Assembly (NCBI GenBank): GCA_965227095.1
Contig: CBDDFL010000003.1
Span: 97,405-161,404 of the forward strand
From: JANQMY01 sp965227095
Lineage (GTDB): Bacteria; Pseudomonadota; Alphaproteobacteria; JANQMY01
Direction of reading: 5' to 3'
DNA length: 64,000 nucleotides
A program made the position numbers and the translations under genes. The notes under the pieces are model-generated. The model saw only the letters and a list, made by a program, of their open reading frames with translations. It was not told where the DNA came from and did not search any database. This document shows positions 1-9,437 of the stretch, piece by piece. The stretch's first letter is position 1. Each line of letters opens with the position of its first letter.

Positions 1-1
1 G

Positions 2-694
2 ACGGCACCTGCCACCTGCCCTTATTTGGAGGGCAAACTTGAACGCAAGGTGTTTACCCAGTTGCTCGGGCCCGCCGCACCGACCTTGAACGACGCGCTG
101 ACGCATGCCGGGTTTCGGCGCAGCCAAAGCATCGCCTATAAACCGGCCTGCGATGGGTGCTCTGCCTGTATCTCTGTCCGGATCGTCTGCCCACGTTTTA
201 ATGTCACCAAATCGTTCCGCCGCATCCTCAACAAGAACACAGACATCGTTGTGGAACCAGTGGTGGCACACGCCACCGAAGAACAGTTTGAGCTGCTGCA
301 GCTTTACTTAAAGACACGTCATCCGGCCGGCGGCATGACCGAAATGGACGAACACGACTATGCCGCCATGGTGGAAGACACCTCGGTCATGACCCGCATC
401 ATCGAATATCGCCTGCCCGCGCTAGCTGGCGAGCGTAAGGGCCAGCTCATCGGCGCCGCCCTTACGGACGTGTTGGATGATGGTTTGTCCATGGTCTACA
501 GCTTTTTCGACCCAGCCTTCGCGAACCGCGGATTGGGAACATTTATGATTTTGGACCATGTCAACTTGGCCCTCTCCAAAGGGCTAGAACATGTCTATCT
601 GGGATATTGGGTGCAACACAGTCCTAAGATGGCCTACAAATCGCGCTTCCGCCCCTTGGAAGCCCTGACCGCGACAGGATGGCGGCCGTTGTAG
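2..694 (+). CDS. bpt: Aspartate/glutamate leucyltransferase (Bpt), 5' end outside the window
   Basis: Cytosolic aminoacyl-tRNA-protein transferase that adds leucine to N-terminal Asp or Glu of proteins and so marks them for ClpS/ClpAP degradation (N-degron pathway). The reading frame is open from the first bases; the residues TAPATCPYLEGKLERK before the first Met match the conserved N-terminus of the family, so the gene starts upstream of the window and only a short piece is missing. The Cys-rich segment ACDGCSACISVR and the C-terminal GNAT-like part (YSFFDPAFANRGLGTF, then YLGYWV and KMAYKSRFRPLE) are family hallmarks. It stops 84 bases before the TRAP operon on the same strand; functional linkage is not evident. 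Confidence 0.93.
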   Translation, partial: TAPATCPYLEGKLERKVFTQLLGPAAPTLNDALTHAGFRRSQSIAYKPACDGCSACISVRIVCPRFNVTKSFRRILNKNTDIVVEPVVAHATEEQFELLQLYLKTRHPAGGMTEMDEHDYAAMVEDTSVMTRIIEYRLPALAGERKGQLIGAALTDVLDDGLSMVYSFFDPAFANRGLGTFMILDHVNLALSKGLEHVYLGYWVQHSPKMAYKSRFRPLEALTATGWRPL

Positions 695-778
695 CAAAAA
701 GTTAGAGACAATTTGACGAAGGGGGAAAAGGCAGACCATATGTGTCTGCCTTAAACGTTACAGAGGAGACGGCGCCGC

Positions 779-1921
779 ATGGATCGCAGGCAAGCGTTGA
801 AAAAAACCGCCGGTATCGCCGCGGGATTGGGATTGGCCGCAGGCATCGCCGCTTGCGACAATGGGGGTAGCTCGACAGCGTCCGAAGGCAGTGCTGCCCC
901 AGCCGTCGCAAAGAAAAAACTGACCCTGAAAATGGTCACCACCTGGCCAAAAGGGTTGCCGGGCTTGGGCGAATCTCCCGAACGCATCGCCGAACGGGTC
1001 GAAACAATGACCGACGGCGCCATCAAGATTAAGGTCTATGCCGCGGGTGAATTGGTCCCCGCATTCGAAGCTTTTGATGCCGTCTCAACCGGCCAAGCCG
1101 ACCTTTATCACGGTGCGGAATATTACTGGCAGGGCAAATCGAAGGCATTCAATTTCTTCACCGCCGTCCCCATGGGCCTCACCTCCACCGAGAACAATGC
1201 CTGGATCTATCACGGCGGCGGACAAGAATTGTGGGATGAACTGTCCGCCAAGTTCAACATCAAGGCGATGCCGGCGGGAAACACCGGCGTTCAAATGGGC
1301 GGCTGGTTCCGCAAAGAAATCAACACCCTTGATGATTTTAAAGGCCTAAAGATGCGCATGCCCGGCCTGGGGGGCGAGGTGTTGCGCCGCTTGGGCGCCA
1401 ATGCCGAAGCACTGGCGGGCCCAGACATTTTCCAAGCCCTGCAACAGGGACGCATTGAAGCAACCGAATGGGTTGGTCCGTGGAATGATCAATCCATGGG
1501 GTTCTACCGGGTTGCGAAATATTACTACGTCCCCGGTTTTCACGAACCGGGTTCCACATTGGCGGTAGGCGTCAACCTCAAAGTCTGGAACGACTTGTCC
1601 GACAGCCAACGCATGATCCTCAGCCAGGCCTGCATGGCCGAAGACAGTTACGGATATGCGCAGTTTAATCACTTCAATGCAGGCGCCTTGCGCAACCTCG
1701 TTGAAAAACATGACGTCAAGATCCGCAGCTTCTCGCCAGAGATCAACACCGAAATCGCCCGCATCTCCGGTGAAGTGGTGAAGGAAACAGCCCAAGAAGA
1801 TGAGCTGACCAATCGCATCTATCAAAGCTTCCTCAAAGCGCGCGCCGACGGCATTGCTTGGTCGCAAGTGGCGGACGAAGCCTATATGCGGGACCGCCGC
1901 TTGCCGTACGATTACGGCTAA
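779..1921 (+). CDS. TRAP transporter substrate-binding protein, TakP/DctP type
   Basis: Extracytoplasmic solute receptor of a tripartite ATP-independent periplasmic transporter. The 380-residue protein begins with a twin-arginine-like stretch (MDRRQALKKTAG) and a lipobox ending at Cys26 (AGIAAC), so it is probably a membrane-tethered lipoprotein. The segments NTGVQMGGWFRKEI (about residue 168) and TEWVGPWND (about 230) resemble the 2-oxo acid binding protein TakP of Rhodobacter, in which the Arg and the following acidic/aromatic residues handle the carboxylate. A ligand such as a 2-oxo acid, lactate or another small monocarboxylate is inferred, not shown. It is first in an operon with the two permease genes. 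The spacer upstream carries a good ribosome site (gaggag). Confidence 0.92.
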   Translation: MDRRQALKKTAGIAAGLGLAAGIAACDNGGSSTASEGSAAPAVAKKKLTLKMVTTWPKGLPGLGESPERIAERVETMTDGAIKIKVYAAGELVPAFEAFDAVSTGQADLYHGAEYYWQGKSKAFNFFTAVPMGLTSTENNAWIYHGGGQELWDELSAKFNIKAMPAGNTGVQMGGWFRKEINTLDDFKGLKMRMPGLGGEVLRRLGANAEALAGPDIFQALQQGRIEATEWVGPWNDQSMGFYRVAKYYYVPGFHEPGSTLAVGVNLKVWNDLSDSQRMILSQACMAEDSYGYAQFNHFNAGALRNLVEKHDVKIRSFSPEINTEIARISGEVVKETAQEDELTNRIYQSFLKARADGIAWSQVADEAYMRDRRLPYDYG

Positions 1922-1947
1922 GCAAAAGGCCGATCGGGGGATCATCT

Positions 1948-2490
1948 GTGGGCAGCCTAAAACCAATCGCAACGGTCATAGACCGATTTAACCAAGCACT
2001 GGGCAGTGTGGTGGCTTGGTTGACGTTGATTATGGTTTTGGAACAATTCGCCATCGTGCTGATGCGCTATGTGTTCGGCGTCGGCTACATCTATATGCAA
2101 GAATCAATCGTCTACATGCACGGCATGCTGTTCTTATTGGGCGCTGGGTTCACCCTACTGCATAACGGCCATGTTCGTGTGGACTTGATCTATCGCGAAG
2201 CACCCGTTCGGCAAAAGGCGCTGACCGACCTTTTAGGGTCACTCCTCCTCTTGATCCCCGTCATGATACTGATCTTTTGGACCGCCTATCCTTATGTGCA
2301 GATCAGTTGGTCCGTTTTTGAGGGCTCGAAAGAAACCAGCGGCATTCCCGGTATCTATTTATTGAAAACCACGATCCTGGTCTTTGCCGGGATCATGGTG
2401 CTGCAAGGCATTTCCATGGCCATTCATTCCGCCCTCATCCTCTTCGGTGTTGAAAAAGCCTCCGAAGAGTCCGGCCAGACCGCGTTGTAG
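1948..2490 (+). CDS. TRAP transporter small permease (DctQ-like)
   Basis: Small membrane subunit of the TRAP transporter, about 180 residues with four hydrophobic segments (near residues 20-40, 55-75, 95-115 and 140-165). Together with the large permease it forms the sodium-coupled membrane part that accepts solute from the binding protein. The frame is open further upstream, but a GTG at 1948 preceded by a GGGGG ribosome site and yielding the N-terminus MGSLKPIATVIDRFNQALG gives the family's usual length and leaves a 26-base gap after the binding-protein gene. The segment YMQESIVYMHGMLFLLGA is typical of DctQ proteins. Confidence 0.9.
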   Translation: MGSLKPIATVIDRFNQALGSVVAWLTLIMVLEQFAIVLMRYVFGVGYIYMQESIVYMHGMLFLLGAGFTLLHNGHVRVDLIYREAPVRQKALTDLLGSLLLLIPVMILIFWTAYPYVQISWSVFEGSKETSGIPGIYLLKTTILVFAGIMVLQGISMAIHSALILFGVEKASEESGQTAL

Positions 2491-2502
2491 GACGAGAGCG
2501 TC

Positions 2503-4128
2503 ATGGACATTCGCGAAACCCTCGACATTCTCATGTTTGTGGTCGCCTGTCTGGTTTTGCTCGCCGGCTTTCCCGTCGCGTTTTCGCTGGCCGGCGTCGC
2601 GCTACTCTTCGCGTTTATCGGAGCGGCGTTGGGCGTGTTCGACATGTCATTCGTTGGCTTTTTGCCCCAACGCATTTTCGGCACGATGACCAACGAAGTG
2701 CTTATCGCCGTTCCCCTGTTCATCTTTATGGGGGTCATGCTGGAACGCTCGCGGGTTGCCGAGGAACTGCTCGACACCATGGGCCGCCTGTTCGGCAGCA
2801 TGCGTGGTGGCTTGGGCATTTCGGTCACCCTTGTGGGCGCCTTGCTTGCGGCATCCACCGGCATTGTCGGCGCAACGGTTGTGACCATGGGACTGTTGTC
2901 CCTGCCCACCATGCTGAAACGCGGATATGACCCGGCCCTTGCCACGGGGTCGATCAGTGCCGCCGGCACTTTGGGTCAGATCATTCCGCCGTCCATTGTG
3001 CTGGTGCTGTTGGGGGATGTTCTGTCGAACTCTCATAATGAAGCGCTGCGCGCGATGGGGGATTTTTCGGGAGACGTCATCTCCGTGGGCGATCTGTTCG
3101 CGGGCGCTTTGATGCCCGGCCTTTTGCTGGTGGCAATCTACATCTCCTATCAAATCGTGATGGCGCTGATCTATCCGGAGTCGTCCCCCCCAATCCCAGC
3201 CGAAGAACTGGCGGCGGACCGTGAAAACCTCATGGGCCGCGTCGTCCGGGCGTTGGTGCCGCCCGTGGTGCTGATCGTGTCCGTTTTGGGATCCATTCTT
3301 GCCGGTATCGCCACCCCAACCGAAGCGGCCGCTGTGGGCGCTGTCGGCGCGATCCTGCTCGCGGGCTATCGCTTTCAAGCCCTAGAGGTTGAAGAACTAG
3401 CGGCCAGTGGCGGCACTGCCACGGCGACCATGAAGCTCGGCCCTTGGCCGGGGGTCGCCGCCGGGGGTGCTCTCATTGCCCTCATCTTCCTCACCGCGCA
3501 AGTGGACCTTCGCCTTACGCGCGACACGATTTCCGGCGGCGATCAAGCGGGCATCGCGGCTGCCTTCCTTTTATGCGCGATTATCGCCTGGGGCGTCGTC
3601 GTCAGCCTGCAGAGGGTTTGGCGCAATGGCTGTCTGACCGATGTGATGCAAAGCACCACTCAGATCACCTCCATGGTGTTTGTAATCCTCATTGGCGCCG
3701 CCTTGTTCAGCCTGGTGTTCCGGGGCCTGGGCGGCGATGAAACCGTGGAGAATTTCCTCAACAGCATGCCCGGCGGTGCGGTGGGCGCCATGATCACTGT
3801 CATGATCGTCATGTTCGTGCTGGGCTTCTTCCTCGACTTTATCGAGATCACCTTTGTGGTGGTGCCGCTTGTGGCGCCGGTGCTGATGATGATGGGAATC
3901 GACCCGGTCTGGCTCGGCGTGATGATGGCGATCAATCTGCAAACATCGTTTCTCACGCCACCGTTCGGATTTGCGTTGTTCTATTTACGCGGCGTGGCGC
4001 CCGACAGCGTGAAAACCACGGATATCTATCGGGGCGTCATCCCATTTGTGTTCCTGCAAATCTTGGTATTGGGCATCCTCGCTCTGTTCCCCGCCATCGC
4101 CACCTGGCTGCCATCCGTGGTGTTTTAA
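2503..4128 (+). CDS. TRAP transporter large permease (DctM-like, long COG4664 type)
   Basis: Twelve- to fourteen-helix transport subunit of the TRAP system. At 541 residues it is longer than the roughly 430-residue classical DctM; the extra length falls in a central insert (about residues 300-360), as in the subgroup linked to mannitol/chloroaromatic or 2-oxo acid TRAP systems. Family motifs visible are FPVAFSLAGVALLFAF near the N-terminus, GTLGQIIPPSIVLVLLGD (about residue 155) and the C-terminal LQTSFLTPPFGFALFYLRG. It follows the small permease by 12 bases and ends immediately before the convergent SDR gene. Confidence 0.93.
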   Translation: MDIRETLDILMFVVACLVLLAGFPVAFSLAGVALLFAFIGAALGVFDMSFVGFLPQRIFGTMTNEVLIAVPLFIFMGVMLERSRVAEELLDTMGRLFGSMRGGLGISVTLVGALLAASTGIVGATVVTMGLLSLPTMLKRGYDPALATGSISAAGTLGQIIPPSIVLVLLGDVLSNSHNEALRAMGDFSGDVISVGDLFAGALMPGLLLVAIYISYQIVMALIYPESSPPIPAEELAADRENLMGRVVRALVPPVVLIVSVLGSILAGIATPTEAAAVGAVGAILLAGYRFQALEVEELAASGGTATATMKLGPWPGVAAGGALIALIFLTAQVDLRLTRDTISGGDQAGIAAAFLLCAIIAWGVVVSLQRVWRNGCLTDVMQSTTQITSMVFVILIGAALFSLVFRGLGGDETVENFLNSMPGGAVGAMITVMIVMFVLGFFLDFIEITFVVVPLVAPVLMMMGIDPVWLGVMMAINLQTSFLTPPFGFALFYLRGVAPDSVKTTDIYRGVIPFVFLQILVLGILALFPAIATWLPSVVF

Positions 4129-4923
4129 TCACTCAGTCGGCATCATCTCGCTCATAATTTTCGGTAAATTCGGCTGACCCGTATGGGCAGTCTGCCCACC
4201 ATCTGCCACCACGATGCTGCCGGTCATAAAGGATGCCTCATCAGACGCGAGGAAACAGATCACATTCGCCATTTCGTCAGGCGTGCCGTACCGCCCCATG
4301 GGAATACCAGCCTGCCAAACTTCTCCCACGGGCGGCTGCATAATTCCAGATTCCGTCAGTCCGGTGAGGATCAAGCCAGGACAGAGCGCGTTGGCACGAA
4401 TATTGTCCTTGGCATGATCAACCGCCAGGGCTTTGGTGTAATTCACGACAGCCCCTTTAGCGGCATTGTACGCTGCAAAGGCAAAGTCACCGCCAAGCCC
4501 AGAAATCGATGCGGTGTTTACGATGGCCCCACCCCCGCGTTTACGCATTTCAGGTATGGCCGCCCGGCAGCCATAGAACACGCTGTGCAGGTCGATATCG
4601 ATCACCCGGTGCCATTCTTCCGGATCAAGATCGGGTGTCTCGGCGAATGCCCCAATGCCCGCATTATTGACCAAGATATCGAGACCACCGAACGTTTCAG
4701 CCGCCGATGCCACCATCTGTTCGACGTCAGACCGGTCCGACACGTCAACCCGATAGAAAGACGCCGCCCCATCCGGCAATTCTGAAACCAGCGCATTACC
4801 AAGATCGGCATTGAGATCGGCCACCAACACCCTGGCCCCGTCTTCCACCAAACGCTTCACCGTTGCCGCCCCAATGCCGGAGGCACCGCCAGTGACAATG
4901 GCTATCTTGTCTTTGAATCTCAT
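4129..4923 (-). CDS. SDR family oxidoreductase
   Basis: Classical short-chain NAD(P)(H)-dependent dehydrogenase/reductase of about 264 residues. The cofactor motif TGGASGIG lies close to the N-terminus, NNAG follows in the middle, and the catalytic Ser of NTASIS and the YxxxK pair (YNAAKGAVV) are all present, so it should be active. The start chosen (MRFKDKIAIVTGG) has the ribosome site AAGGAAAT directly upstream; a Met ten codons earlier lacks one. Substrate is unknown. It is convergent with the TRAP operon, their stops being adjacent, and divergent from the DUF1428 gene. Confidence 0.88.
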   Translation of the reverse strand: MRFKDKIAIVTGGASGIGAATVKRLVEDGARVLVADLNADLGNALVSELPDGAASFYRVDVSDRSDVEQMVASAAETFGGLDILVNNAGIGAFAETPDLDPEEWHRVIDIDLHSVFYGCRAAIPEMRKRGGGAIVNTASISGLGGDFAFAAYNAAKGAVVNYTKALAVDHAKDNIRANALCPGLILTGLTESGIMQPPVGEVWQAGIPMGRYGTPDEMANVICFLASDEASFMTGSIVVADGGQTAHTGQPNLPKIMSEMMPTE

Positions 4924-5084
4924 GGCTATTTCCTTCGATCTTGTTCTTATCACCGCCGGTATGCACCATGGTCCTGGAAAGAAAAAGGATTGTTTTGCCG
5001 GACACGGGCCAACTGCGTCACGAAATGTGCAATGATGACCTTACAAACATCTCGTCACTCAGACTGTAACAGAGGAACAACGAT

Positions 5085-5447
5085 ATGACCTATGTGGATG
5101 CGTTTGTGGCGGCGGTTCCGACAAATAACAAAGAGGCGTATCTTCGCCATGCCGAGATAGCGGCAGACGTGTTTAAAGAATTTGGCGCCCTTCAAATAGC
5201 GGAATGCTGGGGGGACGATGTGCCCAAAGGTGAGGTGACGGACTTTTACGGCGCCGTCAAAGCGAAGGACGATGAATCCATCGTATTTTCCTGGATCACC
5301 TGGCCGGATAAAGCAACCCGAGATAACGCGATGTCTAAGGTCATGGAAGATCCGCGCATGCAGGAAACAGACGCGGCCATGCCCTTTGACGGTAGCCGCA
5401 TGCTACTTGGCGGTTTCGACATGATCTACCAGCGGGGAATTACATAA
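5085..5447 (+). CDS. DUF1428 (YbaA-like) family protein
   Basis: Small cytosolic protein of 120 residues with the full DUF1428 signature: MTYVDAFVAAVP at the start, then AECWGDDVPKG, FSWITWPDKATRD and PFDGSRMLLGGFDMI. The family has a ferredoxin-like dimeric alpha-beta barrel fold and no settled biochemical function. A ribosome site (agaggaa) precedes the ATG. Its 3' end overlaps the stop region of parC on the other strand by 8 bases. Confidence 0.88.
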   Translation: MTYVDAFVAAVPTNNKEAYLRHAEIAADVFKEFGALQIAECWGDDVPKGEVTDFYGAVKAKDDESIVFSWITWPDKATRDNAMSKVMEDPRMQETDAAMPFDGSRMLLGGFDMIYQRGIT

Positions 5448-7668
5448 ATTTGTTACGTCGCGGAAATCCTTTCGGGGGCAAGCGACCCGCATTGCCGCGT
5501 GCGCCCAGCCAATCGCGTAAATCGTCAAACACCCGTTGTCGACCGCCGGTATCGATCACCGTCAATCCATCTTCCAGATCGAAGGTAATGACATCGGACA
5601 GGCCGCCATCTTTGTATTTCTGAAGTTTCACGCCGCGGCCACGGTTCATTTGCGGCAGATCTTCGGTTGGGAACAGCAGTAGCTTTCTGTTTTCGCCGAT
5701 CACCGCCACATGGTCGCCACTGGCATCGGCGCAGGCCTGAGCCTCCACCCCGCCGGACACATTGAGTACTTGCTTACCACCCCGTTTGGTGGCGATCACA
5801 TCTTCTTGCGCCACGACAAAACCATAGCCGGATGATGCGGCGACGATCAGTTGGCCTTCTGGTTCGTAGACAAACAAATCCACAATGTCGTTGGTTTCAT
5901 CCATATCGACCATAAGGCGCACAGGCTCTCCGTTGCCGCGGCCGCCGGGCAGCTTATCACAGCCCAGCGTGTAAAACTTACCATTGGTGGCGAATAGAAG
6001 CAGCTTGTCGGTTGTTTCCGTATACAGAACGAAACGTGCTTTATCCCCTTCCTTGTATTTAATATCGCTGGTTTTTTCCACATGGCCTTTCATGGCGCGG
6101 ATCCAGCCTTTTTCGGAACAGATGACGGTGATCGGCTCTTTGGGGATCATTTCTTCGAAGTCGATAATGTCGGCTTCCGGCGCATCCTCGAAGCTGGTGC
6201 GCCGTTTACCCAATTCAGTTTTCTGACCGAATTTGGTTTTGATTTCCTTCACTTCTTCGGCAATACGCTGCCATTGCAGATCTTCGGATTTGATCAGCGC
6301 TTTCAGGTCCTTCCGTTCGCCCTTCAGCTTACGGTCTTCCTTTTTGATTTCCATTTCCTCAAGCTTACGCAGGCTGCGCAACCGCATATTAAGGATCGCT
6401 TCAGCCTGTACATCCGTCAGCTCAAAGGTGGCCATCAGCTCTTTCTTAGGCTCATCCTCCTCACGGATGATACGGATCACCTCATCCAGATTGAGATAGG
6501 CCACCAGATACCCGGCAAGTACCTCGAGCCGATTTTCTATCTTGGCGAGTCGGTATTTACTGCGCCGAACCAAAACTTCCTGCCGATGATCCAAAAAGGA
6601 ACGCAGCACCTCGTCCAATGGCATGACGCGGGGCACACTGTCCGCATCCAGAACATTCATGTTAAGCGAGATGCGTGATTCAAGGTCTGTCAGCCGGAAC
6701 AGACTTTCCATCAACATGGCCGGTTCAATCGTACGGTTTTTCGGCACGAGAATGAGGCGAATATCCTCGGCGGATTCATCCCGCACATCGTCCAGAAGCT
6801 GGAGTTTCTTTCCCTGAATAAGATCGGCGATCTTTTCGATCAGCTTTGCTTTTTGGACCTGGTAGGGAATTTCCGTGACCACAATCTGATAGGTGCCCCG
6901 GGGCAGTTGCTCCACCTCCCAGCGGGCCCGCACGCGGAAACCACCGCGCCCCGTACGATAGGCTTCCAGAATGCTTTCCTGCGGCTCCACCAAAATGCCG
7001 CCGGTAGGCAGGTCTGGACCGGGAATGTGTTTGACCAAGCTTTCAAGCCGGGCATTGGGTGTCTTGATGAGATGCAGCAGCGCATCGCAAACCTCCCCCG
7101 CATTATGTGGGGGAATGCTGGTGGCCATGCCCACCGCGATGCCGGACGAGCCATTGGCCAACAGATTCGGGAACGCGGCGGGTAGAACAACCGGTTCTTC
7201 CGCATCCCCATCATAGGTCTCGCGGAAGTCGACCGTGTCTTCGTCAATCCCTTCGAGCAGCGCCTCGGCCACTTCGGTGAGGCGCGCTTCCGTGTACCGC
7301 ATGGCGGCGGCGTTATCACCATCAATATTGCCGAAATTGCCTTGCCCCTCGATCAGCGGATAGCGCACGGCGAAATCCTGCGCCAAACGCACCAAGGCGT
7401 CATAAACCGCTTGGTCGCCATGCGGGTGGTATTGACCGATGACATCACCGACCACACGCGCGGATTTTTTAAAGCCGGAATTTGGATCCAGCTTCAATTG
7501 GCGCATCGCATAAAGCAGGCGGCGGTGCACCGGTTTTAAGCCATCCCGCACATCCGGCAGGGCCCGTTGCGTGATGGTGGACAGCGCATAAGCAAGATAC
7601 CGTTCGCTTAGCGCACGGGACAAAGGGGCGTCCCGAATATCATCCACTGCCGAACCGTTCGCGGCCAT
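5440..7668 (-). CDS. parC: DNA topoisomerase IV subunit A (ParC)
   Basis: Breakage-reunion subunit of topoisomerase IV, which unlinks daughter chromosomes. The 742-residue protein carries the active-site Tyr125 in AAAMRYTEARL, the tower and coiled-coil region, and a C-terminal beta-propeller with degenerate GyrA-box-like repeats. It is ParC rather than GyrA by its length, the N-terminus DAPLSRALSERYLAYALSTI and HPHGDQAVYDAL. At the position of E. coli ParC Ser80 it has Gln86, as I recall for other alphaproteobacterial ParC proteins. It is the last gene of the long minus-strand block, separated from recO by 79 bases. Confidence 0.96.
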   Translation of the reverse strand: MAANGSAVDDIRDAPLSRALSERYLAYALSTITQRALPDVRDGLKPVHRRLLYAMRQLKLDPNSGFKKSARVVGDVIGQYHPHGDQAVYDALVRLAQDFAVRYPLIEGQGNFGNIDGDNAAAMRYTEARLTEVAEALLEGIDEDTVDFRETYDGDAEEPVVLPAAFPNLLANGSSGIAVGMATSIPPHNAGEVCDALLHLIKTPNARLESLVKHIPGPDLPTGGILVEPQESILEAYRTGRGGFRVRARWEVEQLPRGTYQIVVTEIPYQVQKAKLIEKIADLIQGKKLQLLDDVRDESAEDIRLILVPKNRTIEPAMLMESLFRLTDLESRISLNMNVLDADSVPRVMPLDEVLRSFLDHRQEVLVRRSKYRLAKIENRLEVLAGYLVAYLNLDEVIRIIREEDEPKKELMATFELTDVQAEAILNMRLRSLRKLEEMEIKKEDRKLKGERKDLKALIKSEDLQWQRIAEEVKEIKTKFGQKTELGKRRTSFEDAPEADIIDFEEMIPKEPITVICSEKGWIRAMKGHVEKTSDIKYKEGDKARFVLYTETTDKLLLFATNGKFYTLGCDKLPGGRGNGEPVRLMVDMDETNDIVDLFVYEPEGQLIVAASSGYGFVVAQEDVIATKRGGKQVLNVSGGVEAQACADASGDHVAVIGENRKLLLFPTEDLPQMNRGRGVKLQKYKDGGLSDVITFDLEDGLTVIDTGGRQRVFDDLRDWLGARGNAGRLPPKGFPRRNKFM

Positions 7669-7747
7669 TCACACCTCACACATATTTTTTAGAAAGCAAA
7701 CAGAGCCAATAGGTTAAATCTGATTCGAGGCCCTTTTGGGGAGAGAA

Positions 7748-8491
7748 TTAATTGGCACCAACCGAGGCATTTCGCTGCAAAAGACCCAGGAAATGCTGCC
7801 GCGTTTCCGGCAAATCCACTTGATGGGGGGCCAATACGTGCCGGGCGATAAAATATTCGGTCATACGAAAGCCATCCAGCACATCTTGAGCCGTCGGATC
7901 CGCGTTCTGAGAGGACAACAAAAAACCGGGCAACGGCAGCATTTTATCCTTGTAGGCCGCCCCACCCTCGCGGCTGACCGCGCGGCCGCTTTTGGGCGAC
8001 ACATAGATCAGGTCTTCCGTCGTGCCAGTGGCGGCACAACAGGAAAAATCAAGGCCAAACCCTAATTCATTGATCAGCGCCAATTCCCACCGCACCAGTA
8101 GCGCGGGCCAAACGCTCTCGTCTTCCACCGTGTCCAGCCAATAGGAAAGTCCATGAAAAAGCGGCGCATGGGGTTCTCTTTCGGGTAAGGCGGCCGAGGC
8201 CAAGGCGGCGACGGCGCGCACGCCCGCCAGCGCCAATGGATTATCCAGCAAGTCCGCCGCTCGAGACCGGTCCGGTTCCACCGTGAAATTTCCGAGATGT
8301 TCGGACAGGCGTGCCCGCCACTGAAGCTTCAGCGTGTTGCCCGTTTGCAAAAAACTGCGCAAATTTTTGGACCGCGCACCCCGCACCAAGCCCATATGAC
8401 GACCGTGATTTTCCGTCAGCACTTCAAGGATTGCCGCGGATTCTCCATGCCGCCGCGCGCCCAAAACGATGCCTGTATCTCGCCATTCCAT
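7748..8491 (-). CDS. recO: DNA repair protein RecO
   Basis: Recombination mediator of the RecFOR pathway, helping RecA displace SSB on gapped DNA. The 247-residue protein has the N-terminal OB-fold signature MEWRDTGIVLGARRHGESAAILEVLTENHGRHMGLVRGA and the helical C-terminal part with LINELGFGLDFSCCAATG, where the usual four-Cys zinc site is reduced. It lies 13 bases downstream of era, an arrangement conserved in Alphaproteobacteria. Confidence 0.94.
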   Translation of the reverse strand: MEWRDTGIVLGARRHGESAAILEVLTENHGRHMGLVRGARSKNLRSFLQTGNTLKLQWRARLSEHLGNFTVEPDRSRAADLLDNPLALAGVRAVAALASAALPEREPHAPLFHGLSYWLDTVEDESVWPALLVRWELALINELGFGLDFSCCAATGTTEDLIYVSPKSGRAVSREGGAAYKDKMLPLPGFLLSSQNADPTAQDVLDGFRMTEYFIARHVLAPHQVDLPETRQHFLGLLQRNASVGAN

Positions 8492-8504
8492 GAGTTACGC
8501 GTCG

Positions 8505-9437
8505 CTATTCCTGCGGATAGTCCAGACCCATCATCTTATACCGTTCCGGATCATCGCCCCAACGGCTGCGCACTTTCGCAAACAAAAACAGATGAACCTT
8601 GCGCCCCAGCGCCTCGGAAATTTCCTTGCGTGCCTCGGCACCGATCGCCTTGATGGTGCGCCCCCCCTTGCCCAACACTATGGCTTTTTGACTATCGCGT
8701 TCGACGAAGATCGTCTGCTCGATGCGCAAACTACCGTCTTTCCGGTCTTCCCAACTGTCTGTTTCAACGGTAGAGGCGTAAGGCAATTCCTGATGCAATC
8801 TCAGAAACAATTTCTCGCGGGTGATTTCCGACGCCAGCAAGCGCAACGGAACGTCCGCCGCCTGATCTTCAGGGTAAAGCCAGGGGCCCGACGGCATTTG
8901 GCTCACCACATAATCGAACAACTCGTCCACACCATCGCCGTTAAGCGCGGAAATCATGAAAATCTCGCGAAAGACCTCCGCCTCCCCCAACGCACCGGTC
9001 ATGCGCAACAGCTCTTCCTTTTTGAGCTGATCGACTTTGTTCAGCACCGCTATCACATTCAACTCTTTGGATTTTAATGTCGCGATGATCTCGTCAATCT
9101 GAGCACTGGCTTTCTTGTTGGCCGGTGTCCACTGGGCCGCATCGATCAGCAAAATGACAAGGTCAGCCTCAGCGGTCCCACCCCAGGCGGCGTCCACCAT
9201 GGCCCGGTCGAGCTTGCGCTTCGGCTCAAACAGACCGGGCGTGTCCACGAAAATAACTTGGGCGTGATCGCGTATCGCTACGCCGCGCAACAAGGTACGC
9301 GTTGTCTGAACTTTGTGGGTGACGATGGCAATTTTCGACCCCACCAATCGGTTGAGGAGTGTGGACTTCCCCGCATTGGTCGCCCCGATAATCGTGGCAA
9401 AACCACAAACAGTCCCTTGGTCGATATCAGCAGTCAC
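8505..9437 (-). CDS. era: GTPase Era
   Basis: Ras-like GTPase with a C-terminal KH domain that binds the 3' end of 16S rRNA during 30S maturation. G1 is GATNAGKST, G3 is DTPGLF, G4 is NKVD, and the KH domain carries the family's VLGKGGRTIKAIGAEARKEI. I place the start at GTG 9437 (MTADIDQGTVCGF), whose GTG overlaps the rnc stop as GTGA, implying translational coupling; an ATG eight codons upstream would overlap rnc by 28 bases. Length about 310 residues, normal for Era. Confidence 0.95.
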   Translation of the reverse strand: MTADIDQGTVCGFATIIGATNAGKSTLLNRLVGSKIAIVTHKVQTTRTLLRGVAIRDHAQVIFVDTPGLFEPKRKLDRAMVDAAWGGTAEADLVILLIDAAQWTPANKKASAQIDEIIATLKSKELNVIAVLNKVDQLKKEELLRMTGALGEAEVFREIFMISALNGDGVDELFDYVVSQMPSGPWLYPEDQAADVPLRLLASEITREKLFLRLHQELPYASTVETDSWEDRKDGSLRIEQTIFVERDSQKAIVLGKGGRTIKAIGAEARKEISEALGRKVHLFLFAKVRSRWGDDPERYKMMGLDYPQE

